Part shown: positions 1 through 7,405 of the stretch, piece after piece
Numbering within the stretch: position 1 is the first letter of the stretch
Layout: every line of letters starts with the position of its first letter
Source: Senimuribacter intestinalis
Lineage (GTDB): Bacteria > Bacillota > Clostridia > Peptostreptococcales > Anaerovoracaceae
Length of the DNA stretch: 64,000 nt
Direction of reading: 5' to 3'
Assembly: GCA_943192975.1 (NCBI GenBank)
Contig: CALPCJ010000005.1
Span: 124,001-188,000 of the forward strand
Made by a program: the position numbers and the translations under genes
Notes under the pieces: generated by a model
The model's input: only the letters and a program-made list of their open reading frames with translations
Databases searched by the model: none
Told to the model about the DNA's origin: nothing

Positions 1-1061
1 TACATTTCTTCGAATAACTTTCTCAGTCCTTCGTGTTCTCTCAGGCACTGCAGAGTGATTGCTGCGTGACCCTTAGTGTAACCGTTACCAACGATCATGT
101 TCACGTCTTTACCAACACCTTCTGCACCAAGAGCTGCCTTAGTGAAGGAAGTAGCCATGGAGAAGAAGTATACAACACCGTCATCCTTAGTAGCTAAGAT
201 GGAGGCCATTTCTGTGTTTTCAATGTTTACACAGTTAATAACTACGTCGAACAGTTCGCCGTCAGTTAATTCCATAGCTTTGTTGTACATGCCAACTGCA
301 TCTGTAGCGTCCATGTGGAAATATTCGTCAGCTAAATCTAATGCTCTCGCTCTGTCTTCGGACTTCTGGGAACCAGCTGCGCAAACAACTTTACCAGTTA
401 CGCCAGCTCTCTTCTTTGCTTCGTATAAGCACAGCAGGCCGGATTTTCCGCCGCCACCGATAACCAGAATTTTCTGACCGGACTGGCACAGTTTAGCAGC
501 CTGTGCAGGAGCACCAGCTACGTCTAATGCGGATAAAGCAAGTCCTTCCGGCATATCGTCAGGAATGATTCCGTAGATACCGCTCTGGAACAGGATAGCC
601 TGACCTTTGATATCAACCTGGTCGATGGTTGGTCTCATTTCCAGAATTTCTTCGATTACCAGTGGAGTCAGGGACAGGGATACTAATGTAGCAATCTTGT
701 CGCCGACTTTCAGTTCTCCAACGTAGTTAGGACCAACTTCTTTAACAGTACCAAGCAGCATACCGCCGGAACCAGTCCAAGGGTTCTTGTGCTTACCAGC
801 TTTAGCAACAATGTTCATCATTGTCTGCTTTACTTTTTCCTGATCTTCAGGAGAGTTTTCGATATCTGCAGGCTTCTTGCCATCGCAGGATCTTCTAACG
901 ATTTCAGTGAAAGAAGCAGAGTCAACGTTTAAAGTCTTAACGTCAATCAGTACTTCGTTATCGTAAATTTCCATAGTGTTATCGATCACATCTGCTGGCT
1001 GTGGTAAAACACCTTTTGGTGAAATAACTCTGTGGGTTCCGTAAGGGCATCCTTTTTTCAT
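1..1061 (-). CDS. kdd: L-erythro-3,5-diaminohexanoate dehydrogenase, copy 1 (cut at window start)
   Basis: The protein oxidises 3,5-diaminohexanoate to 5-amino-3-oxohexanoate with NAD(P)+ in lysine fermentation. Reading the minus strand from 1061 gives a start MKKGCPYGTHRVISPKG, followed by a GroES-like alcohol-dehydrogenase fold with GSGGML, and a Rossmann segment with the glycine-rich GGGGKSG. The reading frame runs off the window edge at ...LFEEMY, which corresponds to the last residues of the neighbouring copy, so only about one or two residues are missing. The ATG at 1059-1061 is chosen because AGGAGG lies nine bases upstream; the ATG at 1070 abuts it. It is a diverged paralogue of the gene at 1262-2308, including an extra stretch near residue 60. 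Family assignment is secure; why two copies are kept is inference. Confidence 0.9.
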   Translation of the reverse strand, partial: MKKGCPYGTHRVISPKGVLPQPADVIDNTMEIYDNEVLIDVKTLNVDSASFTEIVRRSCDGKKPADIENSPEDQEKVKQTMMNIVAKAGKHKNPWTGSGGMLLGTVKEVGPNYVGELKVGDKIATLVSLSLTPLVIEEILEMRPTIDQVDIKGQAILFQSGIYGIIPDDMPEGLALSALDVAGAPAQAAKLCQSGQKILVIGGGGKSGLLCLYEAKKRAGVTGKVVCAAGSQKSEDRARALDLADEYFHMDATDAVGMYNKAMELTDGELFDVVINCVNIENTEMASILATKDDGVVYFFSMATSFTKAALGAEGVGKDVNMIVGNGYTKGHAAITLQCLREHEGLRKLFEEM

Positions 1062-1132
1062 AATAATCATCCTCCTAGAAAAATATTAACTCTTTTAAAA
1101 TTTATGCCAAGGCATAATTTATGACTATCTAT

Positions 1133-1161
1133 ATTATAAAACTGTTGCCGCTTAGTGTCCA
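1133..1161 (-). promoter_or_regulatory. Sigma-A type promoter of kdd copy 1
   Basis: On the minus strand TGGACA (1156-1161) is followed after 17 bases by TATAAT (1133-1138). The same bases also contain GG and GC at 12-base spacing (TGGACAC-N5-GGCA), a poor match to a sigma-54 -24/-12 element, so sigma-54 control cannot be excluded given the activator-type palindromes just upstream. Confidence 0.5.
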
Positions 1162-1207
1162 TAGTCCAATTTTAGCTCACTTCTAAATAATTTTTAAATT
1201 AACAATC

Positions 1208-1223
1208 GAACCGATTTGTGTTC
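1208..1223. promoter_or_regulatory. GAAC-N8-GTTC palindrome A (candidate activator site)
   Basis: GAACCGATTTGTGTTC, a 16-bp inverted repeat. It is one of five related sites around kdd and kal. It lies about 50-90 bp upstream of the kdd copy 1 promoter, a usual distance for a sigma-54 enhancer site. Binding by the 2507-4582 regulator is inferred. Confidence 0.6.
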
Positions 1224-1239
1224 GTTTTTCAAAAGAACA

Positions 1240-1255
1240 GAACCACTTTCGGTTC
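1240..1255. promoter_or_regulatory. GAACC-N6-GGTTC palindrome B (candidate activator site)
   Basis: GAACCACTTTCGGTTC, a perfect 5-bp arm dyad, placed 32 bp (three helical turns) from palindrome A so both sites face the same side of the DNA. Confidence 0.6.
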
Positions 1256-1261
1256 ATTCGT

Positions 1262-2308
1262 TTATGCATAAAGTTCAGCAAACAGTCTCATGATTCTTTC
1301 GTCTTCTCTAAGAACCTGAAGAGCTGCATTGGCATGTCCCTTTGTATAACCGTTACCAATGAGCATGTTTACGTCTTTGCCGACACCTTCTGCACCTAAA
1401 GCAGCCTTTGTAAAGTTGGTCGCCATGGAGAAGAAGTATACCATACCGCCATCTTTGCATGCCATAATGGAAGCCATTTCTGTGTTAGGAATATTAACTA
1501 CGTTGATCACAACATCAGCCAGTTCACCGTCAGTTGCTTCCATGATTTCGTTATACATTTCCACAGCGTCAGTTGCATTGACTACCATGTATTCGTCAGC
1601 ACATTTTACAGACATTGCTCTGTTCAGGGATTTCTTGAAGCCGTCAACGCAGATAACTTTGCCGTTGATACCTACCTGCTTCTTTGCCTGCCAGCAGCAC
1701 AGGATACCGGATTTTCCGCCGCCGCCCATTACGACAACAGTGTCGCCAGGCTTACAGATCTTTGCAGTCTGCGCAGGTGCACCAGCTACGTCCAGAACAG
1801 ACAATGCCAGTTCTTTCGGCATATCTTTCGGCAGAATACCGAAAAGTCCAGACTGGAACAAAATAGCCTGACCTTTGATATCAACCTGGTCAATGTCAGC
1901 TCTCACTTCTTTGATCTCGTCAATCTTCAGCGGTGTCAGAGACAGGGATACCAGTGTTGCGATTTTATCGCCAACGCGCAGATCCCCTTTGTAGTTCGGT
2001 CCGATTTCCTTTACTTTACCGATTAGCATACCGCCGGAACCAGTCCAAGGATTCTTGTGTTTTCCTGTTTTTTCTACAATGCCCAGAATGATTTCCTTAA
2101 TTTTTTCTACATCACCCTCCGCTCTCTTTTCAATTTCAGTAAAAGAAGCAGAGTCAATGTTCAGTGTGTGAACATCGATTAAAACCTCGTTATCATAAAT
2201 CTCCATCGTATTGTCGATGATGTCAGCCGGCTGCGGAAGTGCTCCTTTCGGACTGATGACTCTGTGGGTGCCATAAAGGTCGCCTTTTTTGTAAGTTTTG
2301 CTTTCCAT
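1262..2308 (-). CDS. kdd: L-erythro-3,5-diaminohexanoate dehydrogenase, copy 2
   Basis: A 348-residue enzyme of the lysine fermentation pathway, acting after lysine 2,3- and 5,6-aminomutase. N-terminal GroES-like domain (GTHRVISPKG near residue 10, GSGGML near 90), Rossmann domain with VVMGGGGKSG near 190, and the conserved C-terminal stretch FSMATNFTKAALGAEGVGKD. The ATG at 2306-2308 is chosen because AAGGAG sits six bases upstream; the longer frame (to 2347) would start at or upstream of the predicted transcription start. The gene follows the sigma-54 activator on the same strand but has its own -24/-12 promoter at 2363-2377 and two palindromes at 2441-2487. Aminomutase genes are not in the window and may lie beyond position 1. 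Confidence 0.93.
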   Translation of the reverse strand: MESKTYKKGDLYGTHRVISPKGALPQPADIIDNTMEIYDNEVLIDVHTLNIDSASFTEIEKRAEGDVEKIKEIILGIVEKTGKHKNPWTGSGGMLIGKVKEIGPNYKGDLRVGDKIATLVSLSLTPLKIDEIKEVRADIDQVDIKGQAILFQSGLFGILPKDMPKELALSVLDVAGAPAQTAKICKPGDTVVVMGGGGKSGILCCWQAKKQVGINGKVICVDGFKKSLNRAMSVKCADEYMVVNATDAVEMYNEIMEATDGELADVVINVVNIPNTEMASIMACKDGGMVYFFSMATNFTKAALGAEGVGKDVNMLIGNGYTKGHANAALQVLREDERIMRLFAELYA

Positions 2309-2362
2309 ATATATCTCCTTTTTCATTATATTAACGTATTTGTGCAACGATCATTCTAATAA

Positions 2363-2377
2363 GCAAAAGTCGTGCCA
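2363..2377 (-). promoter_or_regulatory. Sigma-54 (-24/-12) promoter of kdd copy 2
   Basis: Minus strand TGGCACGACTTTTGC: invariant GG and GC are separated by exactly 12 bases and the -24 half (TGGCACG) is a full consensus match. The predicted start of transcription is near 2351, giving a leader of about 43 bases before the 2308 start codon. Confidence 0.85.
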
Positions 2378-2440
2378 AAACTAAAAACCCACTGTTACCA
2401 ATGGGTTTGCAGTTTTTCCTGTTTAGTTTTTCTATTTTTC

Positions 2441-2456
2441 GAACCGTTTTGTGTTC
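2441..2456. promoter_or_regulatory. GAAC-N8-GTTC palindrome C
   Basis: GAACCGTTTTGTGTTC. It lies about 65 bp upstream of the kdd2 -24 element, just after the end of the activator gene, in the usual position of a sigma-54 enhancer site. Confidence 0.65.
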
Positions 2457-2471
2457 ATAAGCTTTTTATGC

Positions 2472-2487
2472 GAACCGTTTTGTGTTC
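2472..2487. promoter_or_regulatory. GAAC-N8-GTTC palindrome D
   Basis: Same 16 bases as palindrome C (GAACCGTTTTGTGTTC), 31 bp away, about three helical turns. The A/B pair upstream of kdd copy 1 has the same spacing. Confidence 0.65.
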
Positions 2488-2506
2488 GCTTGTGGTGAGA
2501 ACTCAT

Positions 2507-4582
2507 TTAAAGCTCATACTTTTTCTTCTTGCGCACCAGCTGTGTCTGGCTAATTCCAATAGCTTTAGCAACTTTTCTGGTCGACCCGTACTTTTCACAG
2601 GCATGCTTGATAATGTTTTTTTCAAAGTTGTCTACCATCTTCTCCAAATCCATCACCTTTCCAGTCTCCTCCTGCATAGAAGCAAAGTCCAAGCTGCTGG
2701 TTTCAAAGACCTCCGCGTGAAGTTCTCGCATGACATCAAGAAGGGTAATCTGCTCTCCTTTTGCCGAAATCATCAGCCTCTGCACCATGTTTTCCAGTTC
2801 CCTGATATTACCCGGCCACTCGCACTGTTTCAGATATTCCACAGCATCGTCGTCTATCTTTCTTTGAATTTCAAACTTATCACTATATTTTTTAAGAAAA
2901 TGGTTCACCAAAGCCGGAATGTCTCCGGAACGTTCCCTCAGATTTGGCACTTTAAGGCGCACTACGTTGAGTCTGTAGTAAAGGTCCCGACGAAAGCGCT
3001 GTTCTTCTATCATATCCTCAAGATCCCGGTTGGTCGCCGACAGAATTCTCACATTGGTCTTAATTGGCGTAGTGCCACCGACCCTGAAAAACTCACCATC
3101 CTGAATGACACGAAGCAGCTTTGCCTGCATGTCCGCCTGCAGTTCGCCGATCTCATCCAGAAAAATATCCCCATTATCCGCAAGCTCAAAAAAGCCTTTT
3201 TTCCCCGCAGCGTTAGCGCCAGTAAAGGCCCCTTTCTCGTATCCAAAGAATTCAGATTCTATCAGGGTTGGGGAAATTGATGCGCAGTTCACTTTGATAA
3301 AGGGCTGCATCTTCCGGTTACTGTTTTTGTGAATGATATTGGCAACTTTTTCTTTACCAACGCCGGTATCTCCTGTAATCAGCACGTTACAGTCGTATTT
3401 TGAAACGGTCAGAATCTCGTCCAAAACGCTTGCCATGGCTCTGCTTTCACATACAAAATCCTCCAGCAAAGTCTGTCTCATCCCGGAGACCTCCATTAGA
3501 CGTGTCTGCCTGTTAATCGGATAGGATGGGTCGTCGTCCACACTTCTGTCCGTAGTTTCAGCCTTTTCGATATACGGCACCAAATCCTTGACAATTTCAA
3601 TATCGAATTCATCATAAGCCTCCAAATAGCCGTCAGCACATCTGATATCTAGCTGTCTGGAGATAGATTCCGTGATATAAAGGGCGATATTATAATTGTT
3701 AATCAGGTTCGCAAATACAACAGTTCCACCGCTTTTTGTAGCAAGAATATTGATTGTTTCCGCTCCCGGAATGTCCGCACAGTTAATAGATAAATCAAAT
3801 AGCGAATCCGCCTGCAGACCGGAAAGACACTCCATCGGCTTTAAAATATCCACATAATGAACTTTAGTAAATACTTTTGCAATCAAATCGTCAATGGACT
3901 TTCCACACAGCACTGCGTCGGTTTTTTTGTCCAGTAAACACACAACCTCTGCATCTTCGCGCGCCACTTTACGTACCGCATAGCCAAAGAGCAAATTAGA
4001 CAAAAGATTGTTTCCTACGATAAGAAATTTTCGTTTGCCAACCGCCGTATTACTGATTCTGTAAAGGGTTCCCGACTCATTAAATGCAAAAAGCAGCAGG
4101 TTAATCGGAATCCCTACAGGTCTTCGAACCAGCGGTACTTCATCATATAAAATAGCGTAGCCTTCTACCTCTATTTGCCCAAAAGCTTTATCTATAGACA
4201 GAATTTTATCTATATAGATTGGCACCGATGCCAAAGATGCATTGCAGACAACCTCTTCCCCGGGCACAAAATTTTTTTTGTTGTCGTATTCAGGTCCAAT
4301 TTCTGACACTGTACCATACACCAGTCCGCCTGTATCCGTCACTGGATTGTGCAGCTTGCCACGTCTGATTACAATGTCCATTATTTTCTGCTTGATTCGC
4401 TGGTCGTTGTCATTGGCTTCCAGACAAATTTGTTTAAAGCTGGTTCCCTCTATATGAATTCGCTTAATATCCACCCTAATTTCTGCCGGCGACAGCTTAC
4501 GTCCATTGTCAAGTCGCCATGCCGAAGTCGGCAAAACATGCTGTGGCTCCAATACACGATTGGTTCCATAATTATGGGTCAT
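2507..4582 (-). CDS. Sigma-54-dependent activator with Kdd-like sensor domain
   Basis: A 691-residue enhancer-binding protein. Residues 1 to about 345 are homologous to 3,5-diaminohexanoate dehydrogenase: NYGTNRVLEPQHVLP matches the Kdd start, GKLHNPVTDTGGLVYG the GSGG region, and VEGYAILYDE the middle. The Rossmann glycine motif of Kdd (GGGGKSG) is replaced by VGNNLLSN, so normal NAD binding is probably lost. Residues about 375-600 are a sigma-54 AAA+ domain with Walker A GDTGVGKE, the sigma-54 contact loop GAFTGA, and FLDEIGEL. The last 40 residues are a Fis-type helix-turn-helix. The start at 4582 has AAAGGAG ten bases upstream. It sits between kdd and divergent kal, both with -24/-12 promoters, so they are its likely targets. 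That it senses a lysine-pathway intermediate is inference. A paralogue is at 48741-50822. Confidence 0.92.
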   Translation of the reverse strand: MTHNYGTNRVLEPQHVLPTSAWRLDNGRKLSPAEIRVDIKRIHIEGTSFKQICLEANDNDQRIKQKIMDIVIRRGKLHNPVTDTGGLVYGTVSEIGPEYDNKKNFVPGEEVVCNASLASVPIYIDKILSIDKAFGQIEVEGYAILYDEVPLVRRPVGIPINLLLFAFNESGTLYRISNTAVGKRKFLIVGNNLLSNLLFGYAVRKVAREDAEVVCLLDKKTDAVLCGKSIDDLIAKVFTKVHYVDILKPMECLSGLQADSLFDLSINCADIPGAETINILATKSGGTVVFANLINNYNIALYITESISRQLDIRCADGYLEAYDEFDIEIVKDLVPYIEKAETTDRSVDDDPSYPINRQTRLMEVSGMRQTLLEDFVCESRAMASVLDEILTVSKYDCNVLITGDTGVGKEKVANIIHKNSNRKMQPFIKVNCASISPTLIESEFFGYEKGAFTGANAAGKKGFFELADNGDIFLDEIGELQADMQAKLLRVIQDGEFFRVGGTTPIKTNVRILSATNRDLEDMIEEQRFRRDLYYRLNVVRLKVPNLRERSGDIPALVNHFLKKYSDKFEIQRKIDDDAVEYLKQCEWPGNIRELENMVQRLMISAKGEQITLLDVMRELHAEVFETSSLDFASMQEETGKVMDLEKMVDNFEKNIIKHACEKYGSTRKVAKAIGISQTQLVRKKKKYEL

Positions 4583-4606
4583 TTTCGATTCACTCCTTTT
4601 TCATGC

Positions 4607-4622
4607 GAACCCATTTCGGTTC
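4607..4622. promoter_or_regulatory. GAACC-N6-GGTTC palindrome E
   Basis: GAACCCATTTCGGTTC, a perfect dyad. It lies about 30 bp upstream of the kal -24 element and at the same time just downstream of the regulator's own predicted sigma-A promoter, so occupancy could activate kal and repress the regulator. Confidence 0.65.
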
Positions 4623-4640
4623 ATTTCCTTTGTAATTTCA

Positions 4641-4669
4641 ATAATAACCCATTGGCACATAATTTGCAA
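4641..4669 (-). promoter_or_regulatory. Sigma-A promoter of the Kdd-sensor activator
   Basis: Minus strand TTGCAA (4664-4669), 17-base spacer, TATTAT (4641-4646). The -35 hexamer is the complement of the -12 element of the divergent kal promoter, so the two polymerase forms cannot occupy the site together. Confidence 0.6.
4653..4668 (+). promoter_or_regulatory. Sigma-54 (-24/-12) promoter of kal
   Basis: TGGCACATAATTTGCA: GG at 4654-4655 and GC at 4666-4667, exact 12-base spacing, near-consensus on both halves. Predicted start near 4679, about 60 bases before the kal start codon. Confidence 0.87.
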
Positions 4670-4739
4670 TTATTATTTACAGATAATCTTTTTGGTTATA
4701 TAATAAAAGTAACTTTTTTACATGATAAGGAGAATTAAA

Positions 4740-5132
4740 ATGGAAGAGAAAATCACATCATTAATCAGAGTCAGAATGTCCGCTAAAGATGCTCACTACG
4801 GTGGAGAGCTGGTTGACGGCGCACATATGGTTCACCTGTTCGGCGATGTTGCTACTGAACTGTTAATCAAGCTAGACGGAGATGAAGGTCTGTTCTGCGC
4901 TTACGACAACGTAGAATTCTTAGCTCCTACTTACGCTGGAGACTACATCGAAGCTTACGGCGAAATCACTAAAATCGGAAACACTTCCAGAAAGATGACT
5001 TTCGAAGCAAGAAAAGTTATCGTTTCCAGAAAAGACATCAACGCTTCCGCTGCTGATTTCTTAGAAGAACCAATCGTAGTTGCAAGAGCTACTGGTACTT
5101 GCGTAACTCCGAAAGATTTCAAGAGAAAATAA
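4740..5132 (+). CDS. kal: 3-aminobutyryl-CoA ammonia-lyase
   Basis: A 130-residue hotdog-fold enzyme that deaminates L-3-aminobutyryl-CoA to crotonyl-CoA, the last dedicated step of lysine fermentation. The conserved region around AHYGGELVDGAHMVHLFGDVATEL and the DNVEFLAPTYAGDYIEAYG strand-helix are characteristic of Kal and its acyl-CoA thioesterase relatives. The ATG at 4740 is preceded by AAGGAG seven bases upstream; the alternative in-frame ATG at 4722 has none. Transcribed alone from a sigma-54 promoter divergent from the activator and closed by a hairpin terminator at 5150-5182. Codon use is strongly biased (many GAA, GCT, AAA), as expected for a highly expressed catabolic gene. Confidence 0.9.
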   Translation: MEEKITSLIRVRMSAKDAHYGGELVDGAHMVHLFGDVATELLIKLDGDEGLFCAYDNVEFLAPTYAGDYIEAYGEITKIGNTSRKMTFEARKVIVSRKDINASAADFLEEPIVVARATGTCVTPKDFKRK

Positions 5133-5149
5133 GTTTTTTGCAAAAACTT

Positions 5150-5182
5150 CCCCTTGCCATTCTGTTGGCGAGGGGTTTTCTT
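5150..5182 (+). terminator. Rho-independent terminator after kal
   Basis: CCCCTTGCC pairs with GGCGAGGGG (one G-T) across an eight-base loop and is followed by TTTTCTTTT. Confidence 0.8.
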
Positions 5183-5276
5183 TTGCACTTTTACCGGAAA
5201 GTAAGAAGGTGCAAAGCATACCATAGTTCGGCTAGCGTAAACAACGTGCAAGAATAGTTCGCCACGGAGTTGGCGT

Positions 5277-5529
5277 GCGCCACTTTCACCCGATTTTTTT
5301 GCAATTCTTGCGTTCGCCCAATAAAAAACGCCACTTTCCCGCATTAATTTTTAGCATAGCGGCGCCAAGCGCCACCTTGAAGCCCTTTTCAATGTTTTTC
5401 GGCGCAAAACTCCCTAGAAAAGGCACAACTTCCTGCTCTTTCCGCAGGAATCCTCAAAAATTAAACCAAGGATGGCGTTTTTGCAGACACCCGCGCAAGA
5501 ATTCAAAAATAATTCCTCAAAAGTGGCGC
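5277..5529. repeat. Long imperfect inverted repeat, about 250 bp overall
   Basis: The arm at 5277-5312 (GCGCCACTTT ... AATTCTTGCG) reappears inverted at 5494-5529 (CGCAAGAATT ... AAGTGGCGC). Shorter copies of the same words lie inside (CGCCACTTT at 5329, GGCGTTTTTGC at 5473). No convincing gene was seen in the 500 bp between kal and the hydrogenase. It could be a small non-autonomous mobile element or a structured RNA; the basis is only the repeat. Confidence 0.4.
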
Positions 5530-5579
5530 GCAGGCATATCTCTGCACTGCATCACAATCCCGTTCCCGCTTGTAAGGAG

Positions 5580-5609
5580 AACGCCCCAACCTTACAAGTC
5601 GGGGCGTTT
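5580..5609 (-). terminator. Hairpin after hydrogenase operon 1
   Basis: AACGCCCC pairs with GGGGCGTT around an 11-14 base loop, 22 bp past the hydrogenase stop codon. The run of T that usually follows is poor, so termination strength is uncertain. Confidence 0.45.
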
Positions 5610-5631
5610 AGGAGAATGTTTATTAGAATTA

Positions 5632-7389
5632 TTATCTAGCATGGTAATGGGTGTGGAGCAGGTGGTGTGCCTTCTCACTGCCCGGCTTCTCCAGATAAGT
5701 CTTATACAGTTCCTTGATGACAGGATTCTTGTGAGACTTTCTTACGAAGCTTTCGTGATCGCTCTTGTACAGCGCTTTTGCTCTCTCCGCGCCTAAATCC
5801 ATCCAGTTGCGAACAGAAGACGGCTGCTGAGGCTGACCGCCTCCATTGACGCATCCACCAGGACAAGCCATCACTTCCACAAAGTCAAAATGTTCTCCAG
5901 CACGAATCCGCTCCATCAGCGCTCTTGCATTGCCAAGACCGTGAGCCGCCGCTGCTTTGATGGTTATATCGCCAATCTGCAGTTCCACTTCTTTAATGCC
6001 TTTCTCTTTTCCACGCACATCCATATAGTCGATTGAGTCAGAACTTTCCCCTGTAATGATATCTGCTACTGTACGCAGAGCAGCTTCCATTACGCCGCCG
6101 GTTGCCCCAAAGATTGTAGCAGCACCGGTGGAAACGCCCAGCGGATTGTCAAAATCGCCGTCAGGAAGCGCCGGAAAGTCGATACCAAATGCCTGAATTG
6201 CCTTGGCAAGTTCTCTGGTAGTCAGCACCAAATCTACATCAGGATAGCCTGTTGCTGCAAGTTCTTCTCGCTGTGCCTCAAATTTCTTCGCCGTACAAGG
6301 CATAATAGAAACAACTGCAATATTAGCAGGATCAATACCAGCCTTCTCCGCATAATAAGATTTGATCATCGCACCAAGCATTTCGTGCGGAGATTTGCAC
6401 GAAGAAAGGTTATCCAACATATCCGGGAAGAAATGCTCGCAGAACTTAATCCAGCCCGGTGAGCAAGAAGTAATCAATGGCAGTTTTCCGCCGTTCTGCA
6501 GACGATTGAGAAGTTCGGTGCCTTCTTCCATAATCGTAAGGTCAGCGCCAGTATCCGTATCAAACACTTTATCAAACCCGATCATGCGCAGTGCAGTTAC
6601 CATCTTTCCTGTTACATCTATGCCCAGCGGCATATCAAATTCTTCACCGAGAGCCGCTCTAACAGCTGGCGCAGTCTGAACCACGACATGCTTTGTCGAA
6701 TCTTTCATAATCTCCCAAAGTTCGTCAAGGCTGGAATGCTCCTGCAGCGCACCGGTTGGGCAAACGTTAATGCACTGTCCACAGTTGACACATTTAGATT
6801 CGTCAATCGGACGATTGAATGTTGTGCTAACAACCGTGCCGAAACCTCTGTTGATGACATCAATTGCGCCAACCGTCTGTACATTGTGGCAGACACTGAT
6901 ACATCTTCTACATAAAATACACCGATTCGGGTCACGCATGATGGAAATACCGTTGTCGATATCCATAACCTGATTGGCCGTCACCACTTCCTGATTCTTT
7001 GCATAATTGGCAAACTCTGTATCCATCGTATTGGCCAGCGTTTTCAGTTCGCATCCCGTAGAACCTCTATTGCAGCTCTGGCACATAGCAGGATGATTGG
7101 ACAGAATCAACTCCAAATTCTTTTTTCTAAAGTTGAGAATGTCCGGCGTATGGGTTTTTACCACCATACCCTCCGCAACCTTCTGCACGCAGGAAGCCTG
7201 CCAGTTCTTTGCACCTTCCACTTCGACAAGGCACATACGGCAACAACCGATTTCGCAGACGTCCTTCAAAAAACACAAGGTAGGAATTTTGATGTTGACC
7301 TGTTTTGCCGCCTGTAATATCGTGTAATCCTCTGGCACATTGACATCCATGCCATCTATGGTTAATTGTACTCTTTTCTTATTCTTCAT
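5632..7389 (-). CDS. hydA: [FeFe]-hydrogenase catalytic subunit, operon 1
   Basis: A 585-residue catalytic subunit of a trimeric NADH-dependent, probably electron-bifurcating hydrogenase. In order: plant-type [2Fe-2S] domain (Cys residues about 40-70), a His/Cys [4Fe-4S] motif near 100, two ferredoxin clusters (CILCRRCISVC and CVNCGQCINVC), the H-cluster domain, and a small-subunit-like C-terminus. H-cluster motifs are TSCSPGW, MPCTAKKFE and EVMACPGGCVNGGGQP. The first reads CS where the paralogue at 13521 reads CC; I recall the CS form in other NADH-linked enzymes of this class but cannot check. The start at 7389 follows GGAGGG; the GTG just before it is less well placed. The gene is the last of three in the operon hydC-hydB-hydA. 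Confidence 0.93.
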   Translation of the reverse strand: MKNKKRVQLTIDGMDVNVPEDYTILQAAKQVNIKIPTLCFLKDVCEIGCCRMCLVEVEGAKNWQASCVQKVAEGMVVKTHTPDILNFRKKNLELILSNHPAMCQSCNRGSTGCELKTLANTMDTEFANYAKNQEVVTANQVMDIDNGISIMRDPNRCILCRRCISVCHNVQTVGAIDVINRGFGTVVSTTFNRPIDESKCVNCGQCINVCPTGALQEHSSLDELWEIMKDSTKHVVVQTAPAVRAALGEEFDMPLGIDVTGKMVTALRMIGFDKVFDTDTGADLTIMEEGTELLNRLQNGGKLPLITSCSPGWIKFCEHFFPDMLDNLSSCKSPHEMLGAMIKSYYAEKAGIDPANIAVVSIMPCTAKKFEAQREELAATGYPDVDLVLTTRELAKAIQAFGIDFPALPDGDFDNPLGVSTGAATIFGATGGVMEAALRTVADIITGESSDSIDYMDVRGKEKGIKEVELQIGDITIKAAAAHGLGNARALMERIRAGEHFDFVEVMACPGGCVNGGGQPQQPSSVRNWMDLGAERAKALYKSDHESFVRKSHKNPVIKELYKTYLEKPGSEKAHHLLHTHYHAR

Positions 7390-7405
7390 CACTTCGCCCT
7401 CCAGT

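Noticed and set aside
1081..1140. ATGCCAAGGCAT dyad in the kdd copy 1 leader as a further activator site
   Set aside because: It does not share the GAACC arms and lies downstream of the predicted transcription start.
2372..3280. 302-residue plus-strand open frame opposite the sigma-54 activator
   Set aside because: Cysteine- and histidine-rich antisense shadow of a clearly conserved AAA+ gene.
5275..5796. 173-residue open frame on the plus strand over the kal-hydrogenase gap
   Set aside because: Half of it is antisense to the hydrogenase gene and the rest falls in the inverted repeat; no Shine-Dalgarno and no recognisable protein features.
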